Of a stretch of DNA of 43,021 bases, positions 24,084 to 33,339 are shown piece after piece. Both the position numbers and the translations under genes were made by a program. Source of the stretch: Porphyromonadaceae bacterium (GTDB lineage: Bacteria; Bacteroidota; Bacteroidia; Bacteroidales; Dysgonomonadaceae). Each line of letters starts with the position of its first letter. Within the stretch, counting starts at the first letter, position 1. Location: assembly GCA_003517675.1 (NCBI GenBank), contig DPAC01000107.1, positions 1 to 43,021 of the forward strand, in the 5' to 3' direction. Below the pieces are notes generated by a model. The model was not told the DNA's origin, ran no database searches, and worked only from the letters and a program-made list of their open reading frames with translations.

Positions 24084-25523
24084 ATGAAACAAATGTCTGT
24101 TTTGCTTTTCGGTTGCTCGCTGCTGGCAGGATGCAACTCTGTAAATGAAAAATCAAAATCAGTTGAAAAGCCAAATATCATTTTTATCCTAACTGACGAC
24201 CAACGCTGGGATGCTCTGGGCTATGCCGGCAACAATATTATTAAAACCCCTGAAATGGATCAGCTTGCCAGTGAAGGAGTTTACTTTGAAAACGCATTTG
24301 TCACCACTCCCATTTGTGCAGCGAGTCGTGCCTCCATTTTGACCGGACTGCACGAGCGGACCCACGATTATACTTTTCAACGGGGCAATTTGAAAAAGGC
24401 CTACATGGATATTGCTTATCCTGTTGTACTTAAACAGCATGGTTATTACACCGGTTTTTACGGGAAGCTGGGTGTGGAATATCCGGATGCTGAAAACCTG
24501 TTTGACCGGGCAGAGATCTATGACCGTGATTACAGGTACAATGACTACCGTGGGTATTTCTATAAAACGATCGATAAGAATACCGTACACCTTACTCGTT
24601 ATACCGGCTACCAGGCGCAGGAGTTTATCCGGAATACCCCCGCAAATAAGCCCTTTTGTTTATCGTTGAGTTTCAGCGCACCTCATGCCCACGATCCGGC
24701 ACCGGAACAATACTTTTGGCAAAGAAAATCGGACATCCTGTATGCAGGGATAACCATTTCCCCTCCACCGTTGGCTGAAGGCCAATATTTCGAAACCCAA
24801 CCCAAAGTAGTAAGAGAAGGCTTTAACCGAACCCGCTGGTACTGGCGTTACGATACCTGGGAAAAATACCAGCACAACATGAAAAGATATTATCGGATGA
24901 TCAGTGAAATTGACGATGAGATCGGAGCTATCAGAAATCTACTTAAAAAGAAAGGAATAGCAGATAATACAGTAATTATTCTAATGGGAGACAACGGTTA
25001 TTTCGAGGGGGAACGTCAGTTGGCCGGGAAATGGCTGATGTATGATAATTCAATCCGAGTTCCCCTTATTGTATTTGATCCCAGAGAAAATCAACATTTT
25101 GATGTTAATGACATGGTATTGAACATTGATATTCCATCAACAATTCTTGACATCGCTGAAATTGAATCTTCAATAGCATACCAGGGATTCAGTCTAGTGC
25201 CTTACGTAAAAAATGGACAATATGAAGGGAAGAGAAAAACTATTTTGATAGAGCACTTATGGGAAATACCCCAGATCCATTCCAGCGAAGGGATCCGGTC
25301 GGAGAAGTGGAAGTATTTCCGTTACAGGTTCATTAATGCCCCGGAAGAACTGTATGATTTGCAAAATGATCCAATGGAAATTCATAACCTAGCAGATGAT
25401 CCGGAATACAATATGGTCTTGCACGCTTTTCGTAAGGAGTTGGAATACAAAACAAATAAATATTACAATGCCAAGCTGGCCTCTGATTTTGTACCTCCCG
25501 AGGATATTAACATGGGGTTTTGA
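24084..25523 (+). CDS. Sulfatase, cysteine-type, lipoprotein
   Basis: This 479-residue protein has a lipoprotein signal (LLAGC). It opens with [21 protein letters not shown], the metal-binding start of S1 sulfatases. The formylglycine motif is C78-A-A-S-R82, the C-x-A-x-R variant of C/S-x-P-x-R; C78 is the residue to be oxidised. MGDNGYF supplies further metal ligands. It hydrolyses sulfate esters on sugars after activation by a maturase that is not in this window. It starts a run of three sulfatases, 160 bp behind the transposase relic. The sulfated sugar cannot be read from sequence. Confidence 0.92.
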   Translation: MKQMSVLLFGCSLLAGCNSVNEKSKSVEKPNIIFILTDDQRWDALGYAGNNIIKTPEMDQLASEGVYFENAFVTTPICAASRASILTGLHERTHDYTFQRGNLKKAYMDIAYPVVLKQHGYYTGFYGKLGVEYPDAENLFDRAEIYDRDYRYNDYRGYFYKTIDKNTVHLTRYTGYQAQEFIRNTPANKPFCLSLSFSAPHAHDPAPEQYFWQRKSDILYAGITISPPPLAEGQYFETQPKVVREGFNRTRWYWRYDTWEKYQHNMKRYYRMISEIDDEIGAIRNLLKKKGIADNTVIILMGDNGYFEGERQLAGKWLMYDNSIRVPLIVFDPRENQHFDVNDMVLNIDIPSTILDIAEIESSIAYQGFSLVPYVKNGQYEGKRKTILIEHLWEIPQIHSSEGIRSEKWKYFRYRFINAPEELYDLQNDPMEIHNLADDPEYNMVLHAFRKELEYKTNKYYNAKLASDFVPPEDINMGF

Positions 25524-25559
25524 CGGAATTGTCATAAAAAAACAAAAAAACAGTTGAAA

Positions 25560-27002
25560 ATGAAAAGTAGAATCTTCAAATTATCTCACAATTTGGTTAC
25601 CGGAGCTACCGGAGCGCTGCTGCTGGTAACAGCCACATCATGCAAAAAAAATAATAACCCTAACGTTATTTTTGTATTTGCTGACCAATGGCGTGCCCAA
25701 GATGTGGGCTATGCCGGAAACGCACAGGTAAAAACGCCCAATCTGGACAAGCTGGCCGGCGAGGCGATGGTATTCCGGAATGCAATTTCAAATATTCCGG
25801 TAAGTAGTCCCGCCCGGGCTTCGTTGATGACCGGTCAATATCCACTGACTCATGGCGTATTTTATAATGACAAGCCCCTGGCAACCGATGCCACCTGTAT
25901 TGCCGAAGTGTATAAGGAAAATGGATATCATACAGGTTATATAGGGAAGTGGCATATTAACGGAGACGGAATTGAACGCAGAAATGAACCTGTGGCTAAA
26001 GAACGCAGGCAGGGGTTTGATTTCTGGAAAGTGCACGAATGTACCCACGATTACAACAACTCGGTGTACTTCGATGAAGAGAACGTGGCGCACAAATGGG
26101 AGGGGTATGATGCCATTGCCCAAACCGAGGAAGCCATCAATTACATCAAAGAAAACAAGGACAATCCTTTTGTACTTTTCCTGTCGTGGGGACCGCCGCA
26201 TGAACCTTACGGAACAGCCCCCGAAAGATTTAAACAATTATACCGGGACGTGGACATAAAATTGCGCCCCAATGTGCCTGATTCCATGAAGGCGGAAGCC
26301 ACCGAATGGTTGCGTGGTTATTATGCCCATATTGCTGCGCTGGATTACTGTATCGGTGAGTTGCAGGAAGCTATCCGACAAGCAGGCATCGAAGAAAACA
26401 CCATTTTCGTGTTCACCTCCGACCATGGGGACATGCTCGGCTCACATGGACTGGAAAAAAAACAAAAACCCTGGGAAGAATCTATTGCCGTGCCCTTTTT
26501 ATTGAAATACCCCGAAAAATTAAAGGCGGGCGAAATGAAGAAAGTCTTTTCTTTTCCTGACATCATGCCCACGTTGCTGGGACTGAGCAACATGGAAATT
26601 CCCGAAATTGTTGAGGGAATCGATTACTCCGGGGAGTTAACCGGGACAGAAAACCTTGAAATCGATGGGGCCTATATTACCTGTCCCGTACCCTTTCATC
26701 AATGGTCGTATAAGAATGGGGGCCGTGAATACCGGGGAATACGTACGGAAAGATATACTTATGTGAATGATTTGAATGGCCCCTGGCTGCTGTACGACAA
26801 TTTGAATGATCCTTACCAGATGAATAACCTGTGTAATGATCCGCAATACGCAACACTTCAAGCCGATCTGGAAGAAAAACTGCAAAAACTCATCCGGCAA
26901 CGCGGAGATGAATTTCTGGAAGGAAATGAATATATGAAAGCCTGGAACTATACCTGGGATATGGATGATTCAGTAAAAATAATGGAAGAATATCAACATT
27001 GA
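25560..27002 (+). CDS. Sulfatase, serine-type, lipoprotein
   Basis: The start is ATG 25560, 36 bp after the previous stop, giving a lipoprotein signal (LLLVTATSC) and 480 residues. The metal site start is PNVIFVFADQWRAQDVGYAGN. The active-site motif is S82-S-P-A-R86, so serine rather than cysteine is converted to formylglycine. GKWHI, FTSDHGDMLGSHGL and the C-terminal WNYTWDMDD segment are typical of S1 sulfatases. Serine-type sulfatases need a radical-SAM maturase (anSME); none is visible here. Its stop overlaps the next gene's start. Confidence 0.92.
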   Translation: MKSRIFKLSHNLVTGATGALLLVTATSCKKNNNPNVIFVFADQWRAQDVGYAGNAQVKTPNLDKLAGEAMVFRNAISNIPVSSPARASLMTGQYPLTHGVFYNDKPLATDATCIAEVYKENGYHTGYIGKWHINGDGIERRNEPVAKERRQGFDFWKVHECTHDYNNSVYFDEENVAHKWEGYDAIAQTEEAINYIKENKDNPFVLFLSWGPPHEPYGTAPERFKQLYRDVDIKLRPNVPDSMKAEATEWLRGYYAHIAALDYCIGELQEAIRQAGIEENTIFVFTSDHGDMLGSHGLEKKQKPWEESIAVPFLLKYPEKLKAGEMKKVFSFPDIMPTLLGLSNMEIPEIVEGIDYSGELTGTENLEIDGAYITCPVPFHQWSYKNGGREYRGIRTERYTYVNDLNGPWLLYDNLNDPYQMNNLCNDPQYATLQADLEEKLQKLIRQRGDEFLEGNEYMKAWNYTWDMDDSVKIMEEYQH

Positions 27003-28456
27003 AAATATTACACTTGATTCAAAAAATACTACCGGGAGTTTTTCCTATGATCGCTTCCATCGGTTATGCTCAAAATAATAAACCCAACATAGTCTTTATA
27101 TTGGCTGATGATTTGGGGTGGGCTGATCTCCCGGTTTATGGCAACTCATTTAACGAAGCGCCAAACATTGACAGACTGGCTTCTGAAGGGATACGTTTTA
27201 CCAATGCTTATGCTGCCTGTCCTGTTTCTTCACCTACCCGGGCAAGTATTCAGTCGGGACAGTACCCTGCAAGAGTGGGAGTCATAGATTTTATTCCCGG
27301 ACATTGGCGTCCTTTCGAAGAAGTGATTGTGCCCAAAAACCGCACCCAGTATCTGCCGGAGGAAATGGTGACCATCGGAGAGGCACTGAAAAATGCCGGA
27401 TATGCAACCGGCTACTTCGGTAAATGGCACCTGGGTGACGACCGTGAACATCATCCGCTTAATCAGGGATATGATGAGGCCAACGTGGGGCAGGGGTATT
27501 ACAATGTACGCTTTAATCCGCCCCGGGAAATGAATTCTCCGAAACGGCTTTCGGAACTGCTTACTGATTTCGGGGAAAGCTTTATTGAAGACAATAAAGA
27601 CAATCCGTTTTTTCTCTTTATTGCCCATTATGACGTGCATGTGCAATTAGATGCTGACATGGATTTAATTGACAAGTACCTGAAGAAGAAAAGAAAAGAC
27701 AATTACCCCAGTAACGCGGTGTACGCGGCCATGATTGAACATCTGGACCGAAGTGTGGGCCGGATCATGCACAAGCTGGACGAAGCAGGCCTTTCAGACA
27801 ATACCATCATCGTGTTTTTTTCCGACAACGGGGGGTTGATTGGGCGTTTCGACAAAATCCCGTTGCTGGCTGACAGCAAGCTGGAAGTATATAAAGATAG
27901 TCCATTGCAGTACATCGCCTCGTCGAATGCGCCGCTGCGCGCTGAAAAAGGAACGGTGTATGAGGGCGGAATCCGCGAGCCGTTAATTGTAAAGTGGCCT
28001 GCCAAAATTAAAAAAGGAGGAGTCAATGAGGCTTTGGTAACAAGCGTCGATTTTTATCCCACGCTGCTCGAAATCGCCGGCGCAGAAAAACCAAAGGGGC
28101 AGATTCTGGATGGAAAGTCGCTTCTACCGGCATTGCTGGAAAACACCTTTGATCCTGAACGTGCTATTTTCTGGCACTACCCGGTTTATCATCACGATGT
28201 GCCGGCAGGGGCAGTCCGCAAAGGCGACTGGAAACTCATTGAAAAACAGGTGACCGGAAAGGTGAGTTTGTACAACCTGCGTGCTGATATCAGCGAAGCG
28301 ATGGATTTGGCTGAACTTTATCCGGAAAAAACCACAGAACTGAAAACACTTTTGAAAAACTGGCAGAAAGAAGTTCAAGCTGAATTTCCAGTGCTTAATC
28401 CTGAATTTGATGAAACCCGACGGTTCGAATGGGGGGTGCACCCCGACAGAAGGTAG
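26999..28456 (+). CDS. Sulfatase, serine-type, exported; TTG start overlapping previous stop
   Basis: The gene most likely starts at TTG 26999, whose last two bases plus the next form the TGA of the preceding sulfatase (TTGA overlap), suggesting translational coupling. This start gives a complete signal peptide (MKILHLIQKILPGVFPMIAS, cleavage after YAQ); the first internal ATG would leave it too short. The protein has 485 residues. Metal-binding start: PNIVFILADDLGWADLPVYGN. Formylglycine motif: S77-S-P-T-R81, serine-type. GYFGKWHLGDD and FFSDNGG complete the S1 pattern. It is probably expressed with the upstream sulfatase and handles another sulfate position on the same glycan. Confidence 0.92.
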   Translation: MKILHLIQKILPGVFPMIASIGYAQNNKPNIVFILADDLGWADLPVYGNSFNEAPNIDRLASEGIRFTNAYAACPVSSPTRASIQSGQYPARVGVIDFIPGHWRPFEEVIVPKNRTQYLPEEMVTIGEALKNAGYATGYFGKWHLGDDREHHPLNQGYDEANVGQGYYNVRFNPPREMNSPKRLSELLTDFGESFIEDNKDNPFFLFIAHYDVHVQLDADMDLIDKYLKKKRKDNYPSNAVYAAMIEHLDRSVGRIMHKLDEAGLSDNTIIVFFSDNGGLIGRFDKIPLLADSKLEVYKDSPLQYIASSNAPLRAEKGTVYEGGIREPLIVKWPAKIKKGGVNEALVTSVDFYPTLLEIAGAEKPKGQILDGKSLLPALLENTFDPERAIFWHYPVYHHDVPAGAVRKGDWKLIEKQVTGKVSLYNLRADISEAMDLAELYPEKTTELKTLLKNWQKEVQAEFPVLNPEFDETRRFEWGVHPDRR

Positions 28457-28483
28457 TAAACAATCCTTTAAAATTCCAATCCA

Positions 28484-29338
28484 ATGCGTATTTCAACCCG
28501 AAATTTCAAAAAATCAATAAGAAACAGCATCCTGCTGCTTATTTTACTCGTGTTTAGCAGTTGCGGACAGCGGTCCGAAAAAGCAGAGCAAACTGAATCC
28601 GACCTGTTCACCGGATTCCAAAATCCACCTGCCGAGGCCCGACCGTTTGTGCGCTGGTGGTGGAACGGGAACAGGATAGAAAAAGAAGAAATTGTGCGGC
28701 AGCTTGACGTGTTGCATAAAGCAGGCATCGGTGGCGTAGAGATAAACCCCATCGCCATGCCGGAGGAAGCGGATGATATGGGAATTGAACCCCTCATCTG
28801 GAACAGTAAAGAATGGAACGAAATGCTTCGGTTTGCTGCGCTTGAAGCACAAAAACGGGGGATGCTGACTGATTTGATTGTGGGCTCGGGCTGGCCGTTT
28901 GGAGGTGAGTTTCTGGAAGAAGATGAAACCATTCAGCGGATAATTGTGCATAAAATGCCCTGTTCGGGCGGAGAAAAACTGAACGAGAATTTGGAAAGCC
29001 TGTACCGGCAAGCAGTGTCGGCACTCAGCCACAGTTACGGGGTGGCCAGAAGTTACGAATTGGTCTTTATCCGGCTGGTCCCTTCTGGGATTCAGTCCAC
29101 TGCAGAAATTCTCGATTTGACTGAAACATTTCATAAAGAAAATAGGCTTGAACTGGAAGTCCCTTCCGGTAGGTTTGAGCTGGTTTACGGTATTCTCCAG
29201 CGCGGTAACCGAGAAGTGATGCACGGTGCGCCCGGCGCCGCCGGTCCGGTAATGAACCACTATGAAAGGGAAATTACCCGTGCCTATCTAAACCGGCTGA
29301 ATAAAGGGTGCATATGTCAGGTAAAATGTTTAATTTAA
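28484..29338 (+). pseudogene. Truncated GH106 rhamnosidase (N-terminal quarter only)
   Basis: The frame gives 284 residues: a lipoprotein signal (LLLILLVFSSC), then the GH106 opening (GFQNPPAEARPFVRWWWNGNRIEKEEIVRQLDVLHKAGIGGVEI) and the start of the barrel. Homology ends after AYLNRLNK near 29306; the last ten codons (GCICQVKCLI) are translated from a 38-bp repeat (29299-29336) that recurs at 33253. The DS(W/Y)E and GEFW blocks present in both full GH106 proteins are absent, so it cannot be active. The break coincides with the repeat, so it is a rearrangement scar and not a point mutation. The full GH106 at 29680 is a different gene, not its missing part. Confidence 0.8.
29299..29336 (+). 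repeat. 38-bp direct repeat, copy 1
   Basis: This copy matches 33253-33290 at 35 of 38 positions, including a perfect 23-bp run that begins ATGTCAGGTAAAATG. It lies exactly where the truncated GH106 loses homology and just before rhaM. Its TGTCAGGTAAAA core differs by one base from the inner terminal repeat of the IS at 17365 (TGTCCGGTAAAA). Confidence 0.85.
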
Positions 29339-29354
29339 TGTAAAAAAATGAATC

Positions 29355-29669
29355 ATGAAAAGAGTAGCTTTTAAAATGTATTTGAAGCCGGGATTCGAAA
29401 AAGAGTATGAAAAGAGACATGCTGAAATCTGGCCGAAACTAAAAAAATTATTAAAAGAATCGGGTGTGAATGATTATTCGATTTATTGGGACAAGGAGAC
29501 AAATATTCTGTTTGCAACACAGAAAATAGAGGGAGAAAAATCTTCCCAGGATATGGGGATAAATCCTATCGTTCAACAATGGTGGGATTACATGGCGGAT
29601 ATAATGGAGGTTAACGAGGATAATTCACCCATTTCCATACCTCTGAAAGAACTGTTTTACATGGAATAA
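29355..29669 (+). CDS. rhaM: L-rhamnose mutarotase
   Basis: This 104-residue cytoplasmic enzyme interconverts alpha and beta anomers of L-rhamnose so that the isomerase receives the right form. It has the standard family length, and the residues known from E. coli RhaM are at identical positions: Y18, H22 (proton donor), Y41, W76 and W77. The opening MKRVAFKMYLKPG and EYEKRHAEIWP are characteristic. It lies just behind the 38-bp repeat and 10 bp before a full GH106 rhamnosidase, linking extracellular rhamnose release with intracellular use. A diverged 5' fragment of a second rhaM is fused to the gene at 3717. Confidence 0.95.
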   Translation: MKRVAFKMYLKPGFEKEYEKRHAEIWPKLKKLLKESGVNDYSIYWDKETNILFATQKIEGEKSSQDMGINPIVQQWWDYMADIMEVNEDNSPISIPLKELFYME

Positions 29670-29679
29670 ATAAAACGAT

Positions 29680-32600
29680 ATGAAACTAAAATTGATGATG
29701 TTGCTGGCCGTGATCAGCATTATGCACCTGATTGGGTGCAATCAAGATCCGCACGTTAACCGTACACAACTGTCTCAGAAATTGGAGAGAGGGTTTGTCA
29801 CGCCTCCCGATTCCATTCAGACCAGCGTCTATTGGTACTGGATATCGGATAATATTTCAAGGGAAGGTGTGGTAAATGACCTTCATGCCATGAAAAAGGC
29901 AGGGATCAACCGGGCATTCATTGGGAACATCGGGATTGATAACCTTCCCTACGGCAAGATAAAAATGTTCAGTGAGGAATGGTGGAAGATCATGCATCTA
30001 GCCCTGAAAACAGCAACTGAGCTGGATATAGAAATTGGTATCTTCAACTCTCCCGGTTGGAGTCAATCGGGAGGCCCATGGATCAAACCGGAACAATCGA
30101 TGCGCTATCTGGCCTCTTCAGAGCTGAAGGTGATGGGTCCCCGACAAATTACGCAACAACTCCCTAAACCGAGTGAGCAGTTTCAGGACGTGAAAGTGAT
30201 AGCTATCCCAAATATGATGCGTGATGAGTTGATGTTGACTCACAATAATGCAGTAATTGAGAGCACTCCTCGTCTTGCCAACCTTGCACGATTAACCGAC
30301 AACGATCCGCTGACAGGAGTGAACCTGCCCGAAGGAAATCAAGTAACGATCAACTTCAAATCAGAAGAACCGTTTACCGCCCGAAACCTCATCATTCAAA
30401 CAACCCACGCACCGCTGATGGCTGAAGCCGTTCTGCAGATCAAAGAGGGAAATGACAAATACAAAACCATTGCGCAATTTGTCATCAATCGATCCAATCC
30501 TGCACTGAATGTCGGATTTGATCCCTATGCACCCGTGACGATCTCTCTCCCGAACACTCGTTCGAAGAATTTCAGGCTGATGCTTTCCTATCAGTCAGGT
30601 GGCGGTGGACTGGCAGAGGTCAGCCTGAGTAGCGTTCCCCGTATGGAGAGATACAGCGAGAAAACACTGGCTAAAATGCACCCTACTCCCCTTCCCTATT
30701 GGAATGCGTATATGTGGCCGGAACAACCGGAGGTGGATGACATGAGCCTGGTCATTCAGGATGATCAGATCATCGACCTTACCCAACGGATGTCCCCTGA
30801 GGGAGTTCTCAACTGGGATGTACCTGAGGGAGAGTGGATTGTTTTGCGAATGGGTATGACCCCCACCGGTGTCACCAACAGCCCTGCTTCTCCGGAAGCA
30901 ACGGGCCTGGAGGTGGATAAAATGAGTAAAAAATGGACAGCAGCTCATTTCGACGGTTTTATCGGCGAGATCTTAAAGAGAATCCCTGAAGCTGACAGAA
31001 AGACATTCAAGGTAGTTGTTCAGGACAGCTATGAGACAGGGGGACAGAATTTCACCGATGGCATGCTGGAAGAATTTGAACAGCGTTACGGGTATGACCC
31101 CTTTCCTTATCTACCGATCTTCAGGGGTTATGTGGTCAACAGCCGGATGGAGTCGGACCGCTTCCTGTGGGACCTGCGAAGAATGATCGCAGACAAGGTT
31201 GCCTACGATTATGTAGGGGGCCTGAGGGATGTCAGTCATCAACATGGCCTAACCACCTGGCTCGAAAATTACGGGCACTGGGGATTCCCGGGTGAGTTTC
31301 TGATGTATGGTGGTCAGTCCGATGAAATTGGCGGTGAATTCTGGAGCCAGGGTGAACTGGGGGACATCGAGAACCGTGCTGCCACATCGGCAGGTCACAT
31401 CTACGGGAAAAACAAGATCTCCGCCGAGTCCAACACCTCCGGTGGCCCGGCCTACTCAAGACATCCGGCGATGATGAAACAGCGTACCGACCGTTTCTTC
31501 GCCGAGGGTATCAATAATACATTGCTTCACGTTTACATCATGCAACCGTATGAGGACAAGAATCCCGGCGTAAACGCATGGTTTGGAAACGAATTCGATC
31601 GCAAGAACACCTGGTTCTCCCAATTGGATCTGTTCACTCAATATCTGAAACGCACCAATTTCATGTTACAACAAGGGCTCAACGTGGCCGATGTGGCATA
31701 CTTCATTGGCGAAGATGCCCCCAAAATGACAGGGGTCAGAGATCCTGAACTACCACAGGGATATCAGTTCGATTACATCAACGCCGAGGTAATCCTGCGG
31801 GACATGACCGTCAAGGATGGGCTGCTGACGCTTCCCCATGGGACGCAGTACCGGGTACTTGTACTTCCCAAACAGGAAACGATGCGTCCGGAAGTGTTGG
31901 CAAAAATCAAGAATCTGGTCAATGAAGGAGCCTGCATATTGGGGCCGGCACCCAAACGCTCTCCCAGTCAACAAAACCAACCGGAGGCGGACAAACAGGT
32001 ACAGCAAATGGCAAAGGAACTTTGGGGCGATTTGGATGGCGAAACAATCAAAGAACGAGAATTTGGAAAGGGCCTGATCATGAGCGGCCTGTCTCTCGAA
32101 GAAGTGTTCGATCGTATCGGACTTCTCCCCGACTGCAAATTGCCGGAAGATCATTCCATTCATTACGGACACCGGACAATGGAGGGTATCGAGATTTACT
32201 TCCTTTCTAACCAGACGGATCAGGAGAAAATGATCCAACCTGAATTCAGGGTAACCGGCAAACAGCCTGAACTGTGGGAAGCCACCAGCGGCAGCATCAG
32301 GGTTCTTCCGGCATTCGTGGCCAACACAAAAACAACGGCAGTACCATTAAAGCTGGCTCCCTATGAGAGTGTGTTTATTGTATTCAGGAATAAAGCAATA
32401 AAAAATCCAGAGAACGATCTCAAGGTGAACTATCCGGAACCGGAAATCATTGCTGAATTGAAAGGGCCCTGGCGTGTCTCCTTTGATCCCTCCTTCAGAG
32501 GGCCCGCAAAGCCGGTGGTTTTTGAAACCCTGCAGGACTGGACAACCTCCTTGAATGATTCCATCAAATATTACTCCGGTGCAGCCACCTATTCGATTGC

Positions 32601-32934
32601 ATTCACTGCACCCGATAAACAGGAAAATAAGCACATTGAGTTGAACCTGGGTAGCCTGACCGCCATGGCCAGGGTGAAAATTAACGGCAATGAAGCCGGG
32701 GGTGTCTGGACTCATCCCTACAAGCTGGATATCACCCAATGGGTGCAACCGGGACAAAATGAACTGGAGATAGAGGTGGTGAACAACTGGATGAATCGTC
32801 TGATTGGTGATCAGAACCTACCGGAGGCACAAAGGGAAACGTGGTGTTATGTCAATCCTTATAATGCAGAGAGCCCCTTACACCCTTCGGGACTGTTCGG
32901 ACCTGTCACAATTCAGTCATTGCAGTATCAATAA
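29680..32934 (+). CDS. alpha-L-rhamnosidase, GH106, lipoprotein
   Basis: This 1084-residue protein starts at ATG 29680, 10 bp after rhaM, with a lipoprotein signal (LISIMHLIGC-like, C at about 20). The GH106 opening is GFVTPPDSIQTSVYWYWISDNISREGVVNDLHAMKKAG. The barrel contains DSYETGGQNFTDG (E452) and GGEFWSQGE (E553), corresponding to E319 and E418 of the other full GH106 here. A beta-sandwich insertion (about 175-320) and a C-terminal galactose-binding-like domain (GPWRVSFDPSFRGP..., YYSGAATYSIAF, VKINGNEAGGVW) are present. The length is normal. It should remove alpha-L-rhamnose at the cell surface or in the periplasm. Confidence 0.92.
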   Translation: MKLKLMMLLAVISIMHLIGCNQDPHVNRTQLSQKLERGFVTPPDSIQTSVYWYWISDNISREGVVNDLHAMKKAGINRAFIGNIGIDNLPYGKIKMFSEEWWKIMHLALKTATELDIEIGIFNSPGWSQSGGPWIKPEQSMRYLASSELKVMGPRQITQQLPKPSEQFQDVKVIAIPNMMRDELMLTHNNAVIESTPRLANLARLTDNDPLTGVNLPEGNQVTINFKSEEPFTARNLIIQTTHAPLMAEAVLQIKEGNDKYKTIAQFVINRSNPALNVGFDPYAPVTISLPNTRSKNFRLMLSYQSGGGGLAEVSLSSVPRMERYSEKTLAKMHPTPLPYWNAYMWPEQPEVDDMSLVIQDDQIIDLTQRMSPEGVLNWDVPEGEWIVLRMGMTPTGVTNSPASPEATGLEVDKMSKKWTAAHFDGFIGEILKRIPEADRKTFKVVVQDSYETGGQNFTDGMLEEFEQRYGYDPFPYLPIFRGYVVNSRMESDRFLWDLRRMIADKVAYDYVGGLRDVSHQHGLTTWLENYGHWGFPGEFLMYGGQSDEIGGEFWSQGELGDIENRAATSAGHIYGKNKISAESNTSGGPAYSRHPAMMKQRTDRFFAEGINNTLLHVYIMQPYEDKNPGVNAWFGNEFDRKNTWFSQLDLFTQYLKRTNFMLQQGLNVADVAYFIGEDAPKMTGVRDPELPQGYQFDYINAEVILRDMTVKDGLLTLPHGTQYRVLVLPKQETMRPEVLAKIKNLVNEGACILGPAPKRSPSQQNQPEADKQVQQMAKELWGDLDGETIKEREFGKGLIMSGLSLEEVFDRIGLLPDCKLPEDHSIHYGHRTMEGIEIYFLSNQTDQEKMIQPEFRVTGKQPELWEATSGSIRVLPAFVANTKTTAVPLKLAPYESVFIVFRNKAIKNPENDLKVNYPEPEIIAELKGPWRVSFDPSFRGPAKPVVFETLQDWTTSLNDSIKYYSGAATYSIAFTAPDKQENKHIELNLGSLTAMARVKINGNEAGGVWTHPYKLDITQWVQPGQNELEIEVVNNWMNRLIGDQNLPEAQRETWCYVNPYNAESPLHPSGLFGPVTIQSLQYQ

Positions 32935-33339
32935 CATTGGAGAGCTACATCTTTTGAAAACATTCAACGTGCTAAAAATTTGATAATACATACCCTGAAC
33001 GAGCCAGAACCAAACAGGTCTTTCCAAGTTGAATGAAAATATTTCCTTCTGTAATGCTCGTCAATAAAGCGCTACAGAAGGTTGTCAAAAACATTATGCC
33101 AAAAAATATATCATTTTGAAAGATAAGGTACTACGTTTTTTTCGGATCAACCGTGAAAAAAGCCGAAAACCGGGGATTAGGGCCGACATAAACAACATGC
33201 AGATTTAAACAAGATGTTGGTAAAGTTGGTGACCTAAGCGCCTAAAAATCTCGAATAAAAGTTGCACATGTCAGGTAAAATGTTTAATTTTAGGGCATTG
33301 AATAAGAGCCAGCACACATCTGACCCATGCAATATAAAA
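32935..33339 (+). other. 405-bp spacer with hairpin, shared motif and repeat
   Basis: No gene is seen. The spacer contains a hairpin CCTTCTGTA (33045-33053) / TACAGAAGG (33073-33081) with a 19-base loop, possibly terminating the GH106 transcript; the decamer ATATCATTTT at 33108-33117, also found twice upstream of SusC; and copy 2 of the 38-bp repeat. Confidence 0.5.
33253..33290 (+). repeat. 38-bp direct repeat, copy 2
   Basis: This is the same orientation and 35/38 match to 29299-29336, 3954 bp apart. It lies 50 bp before the transaldolase start, so the two copies bracket rhaM and the full GH106 gene. Downstream of the repeat the two loci have no further similarity. Confidence 0.85.

Noticed and set aside
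24084..28456. Calling the locus an ulvan or host-mucin PUL from its sulfatases
   Set aside because: No ulvan lyase, GH105, hexosaminidase or fucosidase is visible, so the specific glycan cannot be named.
29299..33290. 38-bp repeats as attachment sites of an integrated element
   Set aside because: There is no integrase, excisionase or tRNA gene between or beside them; recombination between IS-end-like repeats explains them better.
33262..33339. Extended transaldolase start at TTG 33262
   Set aside because: The extra residues are translated from the 38-bp repeat and have no family similarity; ATG 33340 gives the normal N-terminus.
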